A stretch of 64,000 nucleotides of DNA from Nostoc sp. FACHB-280 (GCF_014697615.1 NZ_JACJSD010000037.1:1-64000); one strand, 5' to 3'. Positions 49,477 to 58,870 are shown, counted from the stretch's first letter. The notes: generated by a model from the sequence alone, not told the origin. A program made the numbers and translations.

Positions 49477-50772
49477 TTATTTCATGGAGGGGAGGATAAC
49501 TGTAAAAGTTGTACCTACACCAATTTCACTTTTCACATCAATGTGACCACCATGTAAGTCAACCAGAGTTTTCACAATTGATAGTCCTAGTCCAGTACCC
49601 GGTAGATGAGCAATATTGCTACCTCGATAAAATGGCTCAAATAGTCGCTGTTGGTCTGTTACAGGTATACCAATACCTCTATCTGCGACTTGGAAAATCA
49701 CCTTCTCTGGTTCGCAGAAAAGTTGTAAATCTACCACCCCACCTGACGGAGAATATTTAATTGCATTGTCGAGTAAGTTTTTCAGGATTGGCGCTAGTAA
49801 TTTTCTATCGACAAAAGTAGTGAAACAGGAACCTTGACTGTCAAAGTTAACTTTGTTTTGGCTATTGCAAGTACGGATTTGCGCTACCATCTCATGGCAA
49901 AACTGTACTAAATTCAGTGGTTTAGCCTCGATGTGTAATTTAGCCGTCTCTGCTTTTGTAAACAACAAAATGTCGTCTAACATTTTGCTCATTTGTTCGA
50001 CTGCTGTTTGAATCCGTCCTAATAATGGTAGAGTTTTATCACTTGTCCATTCATGGATGTGCTTTGTGAGTAAGCTATTAGAAAAAGAAACTACATTCAG
50101 CGGTGTACGTAATTGATGAGACACCATAGACAAAAGTTGCGATCGCAGTTCGCTGAGTTTTTGTGATTTTTCTACAGCTTGGCTGAGTTCGGAAATGTCC
50201 CAAATACTCCAGACTCTCCCAATAATTTTTTCTTCTAGCCTTTGCGGTTTGGAATATTGCGCGAAGAATCGACCATCTTTTAACTCTAAAATATCGTAGC
50301 GATCGCCTGTAAAATCACACTTCATCTCCCACATCGAATCACGCAGTAACTGTGGCTGTTTCAGTTGATTTTCCAAAAAGGCTCGACATGGCAAACTATT
50401 CTTGGATATTGTCAGAGAGTTGGGAACTTGCCACATCTCAATGAATTGTTGATTCACACTGACAATATCTGCCTCTAAACTAATTGCAATCATGCCATAA
50501 GCTGTTGATTCCAAAATAGAACGCAGTAAAACAACCGATTTTTCTAAATCCGATTCTTTCTGCTTCAGTGTGAAAACTTCTTGTTGTAAATGTTTATTAA
50601 TCTCTTTTAATTCCTCAATTAAAGTGTGCATATTTAGCTCTACTATTTCATCACTCTGACACCTAAAAATGTAGTTAAATTCCCAATCTTGACCGACAAA
50701 TGTCAACTCTAATTGTGGCTTTAGCGCCACTCTAGAGATGGAACAAACTAACGTGTAACCGTCAGTCTGCAT
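49477..50772 (-). CDS. PAS-domain sensor histidine kinase
   Basis: A 431-residue soluble kinase. An N-terminal coiled coil (EELKEINKHLQQEVFTLKQKESDLEKSV) is followed by a PAS domain (ILESTAYGMIAISLEADIVSVNQQFIEMW), a HisKA box MVSHQLRTPLNVVSF (phospho-His) and a HATPase with LLDNAIKYSP, VADRGIGIP, GTGLGLSIV. It is upstream of and in line with an AraC-type response regulator, so they likely form a two-component pair. A GTG at 50781 would add three residues. Confidence 0.92.
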   Translation of the reverse strand: MQTDGYTLVCSISRVALKPQLELTFVGQDWEFNYIFRCQSDEIVELNMHTLIEELKEINKHLQQEVFTLKQKESDLEKSVVLLRSILESTAYGMIAISLEADIVSVNQQFIEMWQVPNSLTISKNSLPCRAFLENQLKQPQLLRDSMWEMKCDFTGDRYDILELKDGRFFAQYSKPQRLEEKIIGRVWSIWDISELSQAVEKSQKLSELRSQLLSMVSHQLRTPLNVVSFSNSLLTKHIHEWTSDKTLPLLGRIQTAVEQMSKMLDDILLFTKAETAKLHIEAKPLNLVQFCHEMVAQIRTCNSQNKVNFDSQGSCFTTFVDRKLLAPILKNLLDNAIKYSPSGGVVDLQLFCEPEKVIFQVADRGIGIPVTDQQRLFEPFYRGSNIAHLPGTGLGLSIVKTLVDLHGGHIDVKSEIGVGTTFTVILPSMK

Positions 50773-51926
50773 ATTCCGCACTCCTGTTAACTAGTTGACA
50801 ATCAAGCCACACAGATAGCCTGAATCAATTGCGATCGCAAAGTGAAAATTAAAAATTAATTGAAATTGCTGATTTATTTAAAAATATTCTACCAATAAAA
50901 AGATATCACTTTGCTTTTCTTGCTATGAAAGAAGTTTTATTACTAAAAAGTAAATTTTTTATATAGAAAATATAAAGGTAACACCAGTTTTGCTACTGCT
51001 ACAATAGAAATCCATCAAATATAATTCCGGAATTTATCAATCACAATTTATCTATTTTAGCTTTCTAAATGGGTATAAAATCAAAACTAAAATAGTATAA
51101 ATGTATATAGCAATTTAGAATTTAAACAATCCCATAACCACAACTGTGCTGTAAACTGACATACCGCATGTTTTAGGACTCAAAATTTTCATCAGTCCCC
51201 TATCTATTTTTGAGAATTACACTATCTACTTTACACACTTGCAATCTGCTATGGTTTGTCAAGAATGCGTAGGTTCAATTTTTTGTTTTTGTTCATATAA
51301 TATTTAATTTTGGAAATTTTACTCCCTATGGAATCTAACTATAAAATAATCAGCAAAATCATCTGCCTCTAGATATAAATAAATCAATGAATAAGCTAAA
51401 TTACCCACTTAAGAAGATGAATTAGGAGATATACATCCGTCCTTAGAAATAAAAAACATTAATTTTTTATGTGTTTTAAAACACAATTAAATTAACTCTT
51501 TAGACAAAAAAATCTAAAAAGAGCCAGACATTGATTATGCTTCAGATTATGTAATATCCCTGCATTATTGGTGTTTCTTCAAATAGCAGAGATTTGGCAA
51601 AAATTAATTAATACTTAGGGCTTATGCTTGATTCCAGAAAAAGTTTAGTACGCTGATTTCCAACTCCCTTACAGTACAAGTAAATTCGGAAATCAAACTA
51701 GATTTCTCTAGCAAGAGCGAAATAATAGATAGGTCTAGCAAAACAATCATCATATATCTGCGACCTAATATTCAGTAGTCTTAACAAAGAAGCAGTTTCT
51801 GCAACACGGTTTAGTAATAGGGGCGGGATTATGGATAAATCAATCTCGCAAATCACAATGCTGGTTGATGCCTATCCACCCCTATTTTCAAATTCTTTTG
51901 GTGCTGATTGATTTAGTGCTGTAGTC
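50773..51926. other. long AT-rich intergenic region
   Basis: A 1154-base stretch, the longest gap in the window. It is AT-rich with no convincing frame on either strand. The only structure noted is an imperfect inverted repeat AATAGGGGCGGG (about 51817-51828) and CCACCCCTATT (about 51878-51888). The start presumably contains the histidine kinase promoter. It may represent decayed gene sequence. Confidence 0.5.
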
Positions 51927-52434
51927 TCAAACTTGTTTTATTGCAGTAGCGAGATTGATGGGAAAATCCAGCGATCGCGCCATACTTGCTGCAACAGGTT
52001 CCCAGAAATGCCGATGATTTGTGATTCCTTCACCTACCACACCTTGGGCGATGTTCATATATGCTGCACTATCACTGAAGGCAAAATGTTTCACCTGGAT
52101 TCTCACGAATCTCCAGGACGATAGTTTGATCAATCCCCCACTGGAATTAACCACAAGGGAGAAAGCTTTCACCATCTCGGCACTTTGCGATCTCACTCAA
52201 GTATTATGGCCACCGTTATGGGAGTGTTTATCCCACCCCCGCAAATGTTGGCAATTAGCCGCAATCGGCAATACAGCACAGAATTATTTGCAGAAGAAGA
52301 AAACAGCAAACAACCGTCAGCTCATCTTCAGTATGAATTTGCCACTACACATGGCAACACTCTTCATCTACCACACAGGTCAATGTCTTCTACCGAAACA
52401 ATCAGGTGAGTATGCCAAATGAGTTGAGGTGGCA
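51927..52434 (-). pseudogene. degraded gene of unknown family
   Basis: On the minus strand a frame opens MPPQLIWHTHLIVSVEDIDL near 52434 and breaks at a stop. Later protein-like segments appear in shifted frames and end with MNIAQGVVGEGITNH and WEPVAASMARSLDFPINLATA up to the stop at 51927. Several stops and frame changes lie between. It reads like a frameshifted gene, but no family is recognised, and a chance assembly is possible. Confidence 0.4.
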
Positions 52435-52535
52435 TTCGACTACTTTCGCCAGGTTCTAAGTCAAAATTTTTCGGTGGGAGCAATTGATCGGAAAATTATG
52501 AACCACGGTTAACTACGATTAAAAAAGTTTTCATT

Positions 52536-52578
52536 GATATACACTTCATTTTTGGGGGCAAATATGTCGGTGTATATC
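52536..52578. repeat. inverted repeat upstream of the HetP-like gene
   Basis: GATATACAC (52536-52544) and GTGTATATC (52570-52578) are perfect 9-base arms 25 bases apart, 130 bases before the start codon at 52708. This could be a regulator site or an RNA hairpin. Confidence 0.45.
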
Positions 52579-52707
52579 GATAGCCTAGCCTATAATTGTC
52601 CGTCTTATTTATATCCGTGAAATAATAGGCGGATACCCTGAACAGAGTTTTGGTACTAAATATAATCCAACCTAGAAATCTGGGATTACAGCCAAAAAGA
52701 GGGTTTT

Positions 52708-52983
52708 ATGTATCAACTAGATAACCTACAAAACGCTAAACCAATTAATACAGAACAAGTTGAACAAATTATTAAAGCCATAATTGCAGGTAAATACTCC
52801 TGGGCATGTGTTCTAATGCTGAGATTTTCTGGTTATAACCCTATAGATTACATTCCCTACCGTACCTATATTCGTCTCCTGAAAAATAACTACCTTCTCC
52901 ACGGCACAAAGCCAAAACAAGCTGAAGATTCTGAGCGGAAATTAAACGTTTTTGACATCAAATCAAATTGGGTTAGCTCTTAA
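52708..52983 (+). CDS. HetP-like protein
   Basis: A 91-residue protein with the block VEQIIKAIIAGKYSWACVLMLRFSGYNPIDYIPYRTYIRLLKNN. That block is characteristic of HetP and its paralogues in Anabaena (the GKYSWACVL...GYNP..YIPYRTY core). HetP promotes commitment to heterocyst differentiation; paralogues can delay or promote it. The C-terminal 25 residues are unconserved. Which paralogue this is cannot be told. No HetR-type site was recognised upstream. Confidence 0.75.
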   Translation: MYQLDNLQNAKPINTEQVEQIIKAIIAGKYSWACVLMLRFSGYNPIDYIPYRTYIRLLKNNYLLHGTKPKQAEDSERKLNVFDIKSNWVSS

Positions 52984-53200
52984 AATCGAACTATCTATTT
53001 AGCCTTATCTTCCTGAAAAACCCTGCATTAGCCAGATATTTCTGGCTGATGTTCATATTTTTTATTGCAATTTATAGCAGACTTTATTGCTATAAATGCC
53101 AAAAAACTCGTTGGAAAAATTTCTACTCAGCATAATTTATTATGCTGATGTGAATACTTCATGTTTTTAATTCATTTCACTTGCCAATTTTTGACAACTT

Positions 53201-54055
53201 ATGATTTACCCGACGACTACCGTGAATCCTCATCTCCAACCTATGTTAAGAGAAATTGTGTTGCAGAAAAAGCAAGAAGTATCACAGATTCAACAACACA
53301 TGTCCTTAGCTTCCTTGCAACGTCAGTTAACAGCTGCACCCACCGTCCGAGATTTCTTAACAGCCTTACAACAAAATCCTTATAGTCCTAGTTTAATTGC
53401 AGAAATTCAAAAAGCATCTCCTGGTTATGGGATGATTCGCGCAGACTTTGATGCTATTGCGATCGCCAAAGCCTACGAACGTGCTGGTGCGGCTTGTATT
53501 TCTGTCTTCACCGAACGGACATTTTTTCAAGGTAGTTTTGAAAGTTTGCGGATGATTCGCCACAAAGTATCAGTACCACTGCTTTGTAAAGAGTTTATTA
53601 TTGATCCCTGCCAAATTTATTTAGCACGAGCCGCAGGTGCAGATGCAGTTCTACTGATAGCCGCAATTCTTACAGATAGACAACTGCAAGATTTTCAACG
53701 CATCATTCATTATTTGGGGATGAGTGCCTTAATAGAAGTACATACCTTAGCTGAACTTGATCGGGTATTGCAGCTAGATGATGTCCGCTTGATTGGCATT
53801 AACAACCAAAGTCTAGTAGACTTTACCGTCGATATCGGCACAACTCAAAGACTACTAGCCGCTAGGCGATCGCAAATTCACAACTTGGGTGCGATCGTCG
53901 TCAGTGAATCAGGACTTTACACCCACACTGATTTATCCTTGATGGCAGCAGCTGGTACCAACGCCGTTTTAATCGGCGAATCTTTAATCAAAGAAACAGA
54001 TATAGAACAAGCTGTCAGGCGCTTACTTAACATCGATTCTTCAAAATTCCAATAG
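53201..54055 (+). CDS. trpC: indole-3-glycerol-phosphate synthase, divergent copy
   Basis: A 284-residue (beta/alpha)8 protein of the TrpC family: LIAEIQKASPGYGMIRADFD, ISVFTERTFFQGSFESL, LLCKEFIIDPCQIYLARAAGADAVLLI (general-acid Lys), ALIEVHTLAELD (general-base Glu), GINNQSLVDFTVD (Asn) and VSESGL. In the first motif the usual EIKKASPSKG reads EIQKASPGYG, so one conserved lysine is Gln and SK is GY. It is not in a trp operon and may be a specialised paralogue. TrpC activity is plausible but unproven. Confidence 0.85.
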   Translation: MIYPTTTVNPHLQPMLREIVLQKKQEVSQIQQHMSLASLQRQLTAAPTVRDFLTALQQNPYSPSLIAEIQKASPGYGMIRADFDAIAIAKAYERAGAACISVFTERTFFQGSFESLRMIRHKVSVPLLCKEFIIDPCQIYLARAAGADAVLLIAAILTDRQLQDFQRIIHYLGMSALIEVHTLAELDRVLQLDDVRLIGINNQSLVDFTVDIGTTQRLLAARRSQIHNLGAIVVSESGLYTHTDLSLMAAAGTNAVLIGESLIKETDIEQAVRRLLNIDSSKFQ

Positions 54056-54090
54056 TTAGTCTTCTTTCCTATTCCCCACTCATTAACTTT

Positions 54091-54129
54091 CAAATCGTTG
54101 GGTTTTGGATTGCTTAACCCAACAATTTG
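54091..54129. terminator. inverted repeat after the trpC-like gene
   Basis: CAAATCGTTGGGTT (54091-54104) pairs with AACCCAACAATTTG (54116-54129) with one mismatch, 36 bases after the stop codon. It contains the GTTGGGTT core of the MITE family and may terminate transcription. Confidence 0.55.
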
Positions 54130-54218
54130 AAATAAATATTTACATCAATTAACCAAATAATGACTATTGATACATAATTAGGATACTCTTAAGAAAAATT
54201 AACATTTAAATTCCGCCG

Positions 54219-54917
54219 ATGCTAAGACTATTTACCGACTTCGACGGCCCCATTGTTGATGTTTCTGAACGGTACTATCGTGTTTATCAATATTGTTTGC
54301 AAAAAACCCAACTTCCAGGACAAGCAGTACGACAACTAAGTAAAGCTGAATTTTGGCAACAAAAACGAGCTAGAATTCCTGAAAAACAAATTGCCTTAAA
54401 TTCTGGACTTGATGAAGCACAAGCACAAGAATTTTCGCAACTAAGGCGGAAAACAGTACATACAGAACCTTATTTTGACTATGACACCTTAGTACCAGGT
54501 GCTGTAGAAGCATTAGCAAAAATTCAAGCTGCCGGAGTTGACTTAGCAGTCATGACCATGCGGCGAGTTTGGGAATTAGACTTTGCCTTTCAAAAATTTG
54601 ATTTAGGGAGGTTTTTTCCCGAAAATCGCCGTTATTGTCTGAGCAATGACTATGTTAAAACCCGTGACATTGATGATAAGCCATTGTTAATGGCCAGAGC
54701 CTTAAAAGAACTGTCTCTCGTTAGCGATACTTGGATGGTGGGAGATACAGAAGCCGATATCACTGCCGCTAAAACTCATAATATTAAAGTTATGGCTGTA
54801 GAATCTGGTATCCGCGATCGCGCTCAACTAGAACTATACCGCCCCGATTTGATTGTTCCGAATTTAAGTTCAGCCGTAGCTCTCATCCTAGAAAAGAGTA
54901 CTCTCACCCTCAAATAA
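54219..54917 (+). CDS. HAD-family hydrolase
   Basis: A 232-residue HAD-superfamily phosphatase. Motif I is LFTDFDGPIVDVS (nucleophile Asp in FTDFDG), motif II is LAVMTMRR, and motifs III/IV are in KPLLMARALKELS...TWMVGDTEADITAAKTHN. The helical cap (YRVYQYCLQKTQLPGQ...RKTVHTEPYFDYD) is of the C1 type, like phosphoglycolate phosphatase relatives. Substrate unknown. Confidence 0.88.
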   Translation: MLRLFTDFDGPIVDVSERYYRVYQYCLQKTQLPGQAVRQLSKAEFWQQKRARIPEKQIALNSGLDEAQAQEFSQLRRKTVHTEPYFDYDTLVPGAVEALAKIQAAGVDLAVMTMRRVWELDFAFQKFDLGRFFPENRRYCLSNDYVKTRDIDDKPLLMARALKELSLVSDTWMVGDTEADITAAKTHNIKVMAVESGIRDRAQLELYRPDLIVPNLSSAVALILEKSTLTLK

Positions 54918-54976
54918 TAAATATGGGTAGCAGAATCAATCATCTGCTACCCATAATCAATGCCAAATTTTGTATA

Positions 54977-55600
54977 TTACCGCAGGAAGCTACTAATTAA
55001 CCACAATAATATAAAAGTGAACACCGTAGAAAATTGTTCAGGATTCAGCCTCACCAAACTGAGTTGTGGTAAACCGCTGGCAATCAATCCGCCAATAATC
55101 AAGCCTAAAATTAGACCAATCAGCGTTAACAAAACAGCTCTACCGAACTTACCTTCTTTACGATTGAGAAAGTAAACACTAATACCTACCCCAACCACCA
55201 ACGCCAACTGTAAAACTTGATCACCAGAGGCGGGATAGAAAATACCAATAGCACTCAAACCTAAATACCAAGCACCTGGTAACAGTACATCTGCCGTTGT
55301 TGGCTGATCTAATAGCCTCTGAAGCCATGCAGGCGACTGTTCACGAGGAGTTGAAACTTCTTTAGGAGGAAATTGGACTCGCAGTTCTGGGAAGCGGATT
55401 CGCTCAGGTACTTTAATTTTGCCTTCCTGACGCATCCGTAACCGATCCATTAAAATCGCATCATAAGACGCTTCAATGAGTTCCAGAGCCTTAGCATCGC
55501 CACTGTGTTGCTCCAATAGGCGATTGCGAGCATCCTGAATTTCATCAAAGCTAGCATCTTCGGACACCCCAAGTTTGTCGTAGGGATTTTGATCGCTCAT
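54977..55600 (-). CDS. CPP1-like family protein (J-like domain, membrane)
   Basis: A 207-residue protein. The N-terminal J-like domain without HPD (NPYDKLGVSEDASFDEIQDARNRLLEQHSGDAKALELIEASYDAILMDRLRMRQEG) is followed by a linker and three to four membrane helices (about 105-205). It matches the CPP1-like (DUF3353) family; plant CPP1 protects protochlorophyllide oxidoreductase. The cyanobacterial role is inferred only from that homology. Confidence 0.87.
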   Translation of the reverse strand: MSDQNPYDKLGVSEDASFDEIQDARNRLLEQHSGDAKALELIEASYDAILMDRLRMRQEGKIKVPERIRFPELRVQFPPKEVSTPREQSPAWLQRLLDQPTTADVLLPGAWYLGLSAIGIFYPASGDQVLQLALVVGVGISVYFLNRKEGKFGRAVLLTLIGLILGLIIGGLIASGLPQLSLVRLNPEQFSTVFTFILLWLISSFLR

Positions 55601-56194
55601 GGGAGTTTACACTTCAGCCTTAGTCAGCAGCGGTATTTTGCTTTTTGGAAAACAACTTTAGGTTTTGCCTAGATTTAAACAAATGTTGCAAGCAACTTAT
55701 ATGCTCTACCAGGATAGTAGCACGGGTAAGTTGAATTGACCCAGGAAATTTAACTATAGCAACTTTAACATATTGCTAGAACTCCGTGTATCCCCTCATG
55801 TCGTTGGCCAGTGGTGGCTTTACTCTAGAATTTGAACTAAGACTTCTTAAAACTTATTTTTTTATGAAAAAATTAATTTTTATGTTTCAAATTTGGCAAT
55901 TTACCGTGCCTTGAGACAATTTAGATGAACCAGCTTCACAATCACTAGTGGTATCCATAAGCATATCGATATTAAAATTGAAAAGCTTTAAATTACCACG
56001 TAATTGGGAGTAGGAAATTTCCCGAAGTTACAAAACTGCTGTGACTCATATTGAGACTATCTCATGATTTGACATCAAATTGCCATTAAAATGGCTGCAT
56101 CTCAAGTACGAGAACACCAGCAAAGTTTGTGTAACAATCCCAAAGTACGCAATTCTCCTGTTAATCTTACGAATTTTTGTGCAAAGTGATGGTC
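55601..56194. other. intergenic region between divergent genes
   Basis: A 594-base AT-rich gap holding promoters for the CPP1-like gene (minus) and the OmpR-type regulator (plus). No small ORF, RNA or clear operator was recognised. Confidence 0.5.
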
Positions 56195-56914
56195 ATGGCT
56201 CCTGCCAAGATTCTTGTAGTTGATGACGACCCTGCGGTTCGCAACTTAATCCAACGCTTTTTGATTAAGCAGAACTATCAGGTGGAGGCGGCTGAGGATG
56301 GTAAAACAGCCTTGGCGCTATTCGAGCAATTTAACCCTGACTTGGTAATTTTAGACGTAAACTTACCAGACGTGATCGGGTTCAACCTCTGCCAAGAGAT
56401 GCAAAGTCGTAATGGTGTGTTTGTTCTCATGCTCACTAGCCGTGCGGATGAAGCTGACAAGATTCGCGGCTTTGCTAAAGGTGCTGATGACTATCTCACC
56501 AAGCCATTTGGTTTAGGAGAGTTAGAAGTCAGAGTCGCCGCGATTTTACGGCGACAACGGGTTGTGACAACAGCAGAACAAAAACGCCTGGTTTTTGAAA
56601 AACTGATGATTGATCCCGTTCGGCGGGAAGTGACATTAAACAACCAGCCAGTACCCCTAACAGCATTAGAATTTGACTTACTGCATTTTTTAGCCAGCCA
56701 TCCGGGTCGAGTTTGGCGACGAGCCGAACTTATTCAAGAGGTTTGGGATTATGAATATGTTGGCGACCAACGGGTTGTCGATGTACATATCGGTCAAATT
56801 CGGAAGAAAATTGAAGCTGATGCCAGTCAACCAGCATTAATTCAGACTGTACGCGGTGTAGGTTACAAGTTTGAATGTCCTACTCATTCCCCGCAATTGG
56901 AAACTAACCCTTGA
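56195..56914 (+). CDS. OmpR/PhoB-family response regulator
   Basis: A 239-residue regulator. The receiver domain has ILVVDDDPAVRN, phospho-acceptor DLVILDVNLPDVIG, LTSRADEADKIRGFAKGADDYLTKPF. The C-terminal winged helix follows (PLTALEFDLLHFLASHPGRVWRRAELIQEVWDYEYVGDQRVVDVHIGQIRKKIE, then QTVRGVGYKFE). No kinase gene is adjacent. ATG codons at 56189 and 56195 are both possible starts. Which named regulator this is (for example RpaA/RpaB or NrrA group) cannot be decided. Confidence 0.9.
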   Translation: MAPAKILVVDDDPAVRNLIQRFLIKQNYQVEAAEDGKTALALFEQFNPDLVILDVNLPDVIGFNLCQEMQSRNGVFVLMLTSRADEADKIRGFAKGADDYLTKPFGLGELEVRVAAILRRQRVVTTAEQKRLVFEKLMIDPVRREVTLNNQPVPLTALEFDLLHFLASHPGRVWRRAELIQEVWDYEYVGDQRVVDVHIGQIRKKIEADASQPALIQTVRGVGYKFECPTHSPQLETNP

Positions 56915-56931
56915 ATTAATTATTTCATAAT

Positions 56932-56977
56932 TAATACTAAGTCAGGGCGAACAAATGTTCGCCCTGACTTAGTATTA
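56932..56977. terminator. 22-bp perfect hairpin after the response regulator
   Basis: The arms 56932-56953 and 56956-56977 are perfect 22-base inverted repeats (core GTCAGGGCGAAC / GTTCGCCCTGAC) with a 2-base AA spacer. It begins 18 bases after the regulator stop. A T-rich run is not immediately present, so it may terminate or be a mobile palindrome. Confidence 0.7.
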
Positions 56978-57045
56978 TGTATTCTGTTTTTGTCTCAGTC
57001 CTGATTGATATAGCGATCGCCAAGACAGTTAACATATCAGGAATA

Positions 57046-57073
57046 TCACCTGTCACCTGTCACCTGTCCCCTA
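57046..57073. repeat. heptamer repeat (TCACCTG)n, STRR type
   Basis: Three exact copies of TCACCTG followed by TCCCCTA, adjacent to the 3' end of the DUF2811 gene. Same family as 14248-14289. Confidence 0.85.
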
Positions 57074-57081
57074 CTACATAA

Positions 57082-57279
57082 CTAGCAGTTGTGGAATAAA
57101 GTTTCTAAATAAACACGAGCCGCACGGCGATCGCTATCCCCATTTTGGAGTAAAAACAGTGACAAAGCTGCTGTTAACACACGGGTTTGATCCCAATCAG
57201 GGTGAGTTTCTAAATAAGTTTTGAGCGATTCATGGAGTGTTTCGGGAATTTCCGTAAAAATGCTCACCTTTGTGTTCAT
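57082..57279 (-). CDS. DUF2811 domain-containing protein
   Basis: A 65-residue protein: MNTKVSIFTEIPETLHESLKTYL, THPDWDQTRVLTAALSLFLLQNG, RRAARVYLETLF. This is the short cyanobacterial DUF2811 family, RHH-like in pattern (a short strand and two helices), suggesting DNA binding. Function is unknown. A longer overlapping frame on the other strand (57221-57523) is not considered real. Confidence 0.82.
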   Translation of the reverse strand: MNTKVSIFTEIPETLHESLKTYLETHPDWDQTRVLTAALSLFLLQNGDSDRRAARVYLETLFHNC

Positions 57280-57819
57280 GAGATTTTCCTTCTCTGAGGT
57301 CGATCAAGCGAATTTACTGCCACTCTTGAAGCAAAAAATCAAAATTGTCGCTTCTGTTGCCTCCAAACATCTCAGGAATTTTTTATTTTCCCAGATAAAT
57401 TCGGGTAGAAATAAAGTGCCAGTCGCATCATTGTGCTTCAAGAGGGGGTGGTTTTGTCAATGCTGCGAAATGTTAACAAAAGTGCTTAAGAAAAGAAAAA
57501 CTCACGGAATAATCAGGGTTTAGCCTGAGTTTTTGTTACATAAATTCACAAAAACTCAGTCACTGAAACCAGCTACAACCATCACCCCAAAATCCCCAGT
57601 AACCCAGCAACTGCTGATCATCTCGTAGTATGTCTGTGGAAAACTACTCAACACCCTGTGGAAACCCTGTGGAATCAGTGAGGAAAAGTTCAGCGAATGA
57701 TAAGAATTACAAAAAGTTTGAAGGCAGAAGTTAGGAGTCAGGAAAATTACTTTCATCCTCTACTTTCCACTCCCTACTCCCGGTTGGTGAGCGTAGCCGA
57801 ACCACTACTCCCCACATCC
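57280..57819. other. intergenic region with a DnaA-box-like cluster
   Basis: A 540-base gap. It contains three TGTGGAA-type motifs at 57635-57676. Small repeats also occur, including a GGTTGGTGAGCGTAGCCGAAC element (about 57782-57801). No gene was recognised. Confidence 0.45.
57635..57676 (+). promoter_or_regulatory. cluster of three DnaA-box-like motifs
   Basis: TGTGGAAAA (57635-57643) is an exact match to the reverse complement of the cyanobacterial DnaA box TTTTCCACA. TGTGGAAAC (57657-57665) and TGTGGAATC (57668-57676) follow on the same strand. It could be a DnaA-titration or regulatory site, or part of an origin. No dnaA or dnaN gene is near. Confidence 0.35.
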
Positions 57820-58470
57820 CTAACGTCTCCGTTCTTGCAGCTTCCGATAGACAGCCTTTAAATCAACTTGATGATGAGCCAAAGCAACCAAGGTGTGATA
57901 TAGCAAATCCGCAACCTCGCCTGCAATGGCTTCTGGCTCATCATCCTTAAAAGCCATCACAACCTCAGCCGATTCTTCCCCAATCTTTTTCAAAATCTTG
58001 TTATCGCCACCTGCGAACAACTTGCAAGTATAAGAACTTTCTGTGGGGTGGTCGCGGCGATCGCAAATCACCTGAAACACCTGAGATAATGTATCGGCTG
58101 GTGGTAGTTGAATTTTGCCATCTACTTGATGAAAACAACTGCGCTCACCCGTATGACAAGCAATATCTCCGATTTGCTCCACCCCAATTAACAAGGCATC
58201 ACTATCACAGTCATAGCGAATGCTCTGCACTTTTTGAATATGTCCCGAAGTCCCGCCCTTATGCCATAACTCTTGACGCGAACGACTCCAAAACCAAGTT
58301 TCTCCAGTTTCCAAAGTCTTTTGTAACGATTCCCGATTCATCCAAGCCATCATCAAGACAGTACCATCCAAATAGTCCTGCACAATAGCCGCTACCAAAC
58401 CCCGTTCGTCGTAGCGAATTTCTTCAACGGGAATAGCCTGGTGGAATGAATGTGGTTCGGTAGAAAACAT
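57820..58470 (-). CDS. hisIE: bifunctional phosphoribosyl-AMP cyclohydrolase/phosphoribosyl-ATP diphosphatase
   Basis: A 216-residue fusion acting in steps 2 and 3 of histidine synthesis. The HisI domain (residues 1-115) has [40 protein letters not shown] and [27 protein letters not shown] (zinc Cys ligands). The HisE domain (125-216) has [31 protein letters not shown] and [13 protein letters not shown]. Length and order are normal for HisIE. Confidence 0.95.
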   Translation of the reverse strand: MFSTEPHSFHQAIPVEEIRYDERGLVAAIVQDYLDGTVLMMAWMNRESLQKTLETGETWFWSRSRQELWHKGGTSGHIQKVQSIRYDCDSDALLIGVEQIGDIACHTGERSCFHQVDGKIQLPPADTLSQVFQVICDRRDHPTESSYTCKLFAGGDNKILKKIGEESAEVVMAFKDDEPEAIAGEVADLLYHTLVALAHHQVDLKAVYRKLQERRR

Positions 58471-58567
58471 ACCAGCTTACTTGCTCTAACAACAATGATT
58501 CATGGATTCACGATACCATTCTCAATATGACAGCTGGCATGTTTTCTCAAAATGAAAATTTAATTAT

Positions 58568-58762
58568 CTAGCCTGAAACAACAACATTTCTGTCCATTGC
58601 AGACTGCATCCTCACAGCACTTAGCGCCACTTGGTGAGCTTTCGATGCTTCACCATACCAATGGAGAGCCGAGTTAAAAGCTGCACGGTAAAGTTCCTGG
58701 TATGCCTCAGATAACCGAGTTCGGATTTCTAAAGGCAAGTCTTCATTGGACTTATACAACAT
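58568..58762 (-). CDS. ChaB family protein
   Basis: A 64-residue protein (MLYKSNEDLPLEIRTRLSEAYQELYRAAFNSALHWYGEASKAHQVALSAVRMQ). The 'LP...R..L....Q..Y..AFN.AL..Y......A...A...V' pattern is the ChaB domain, named for a putative regulator of the ChaA cation antiporter. The true function is uncertain. It is divergent from hemL. Confidence 0.8.
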   Translation of the reverse strand: MLYKSNEDLPLEIRTRLSEAYQELYRAAFNSALHWYGEASKAHQVALSAVRMQSAMDRNVVVSG

Positions 58763-58870
58763 AGTTGTTATTTTCCTGGTTCAGCTATTTCTATAGGATA
58801 GAAATTATGCACAGTATTTAACCCTATCCTAAGATAGAGCTTTTTTCTTTCTCACTTTTAGGAGAGAACC

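Noticed and set aside
52021-52422. Plus-strand frames of 133 and 74 codons
   Set aside because: They run antisense to the better-looking degraded minus-strand segments, lack an RBS and resemble no family.
57221-57523. Plus-strand frame of 100 codons
   Set aside because: Antisense to the start of the recognised DUF2811 gene; low-complexity, unlikely protein.
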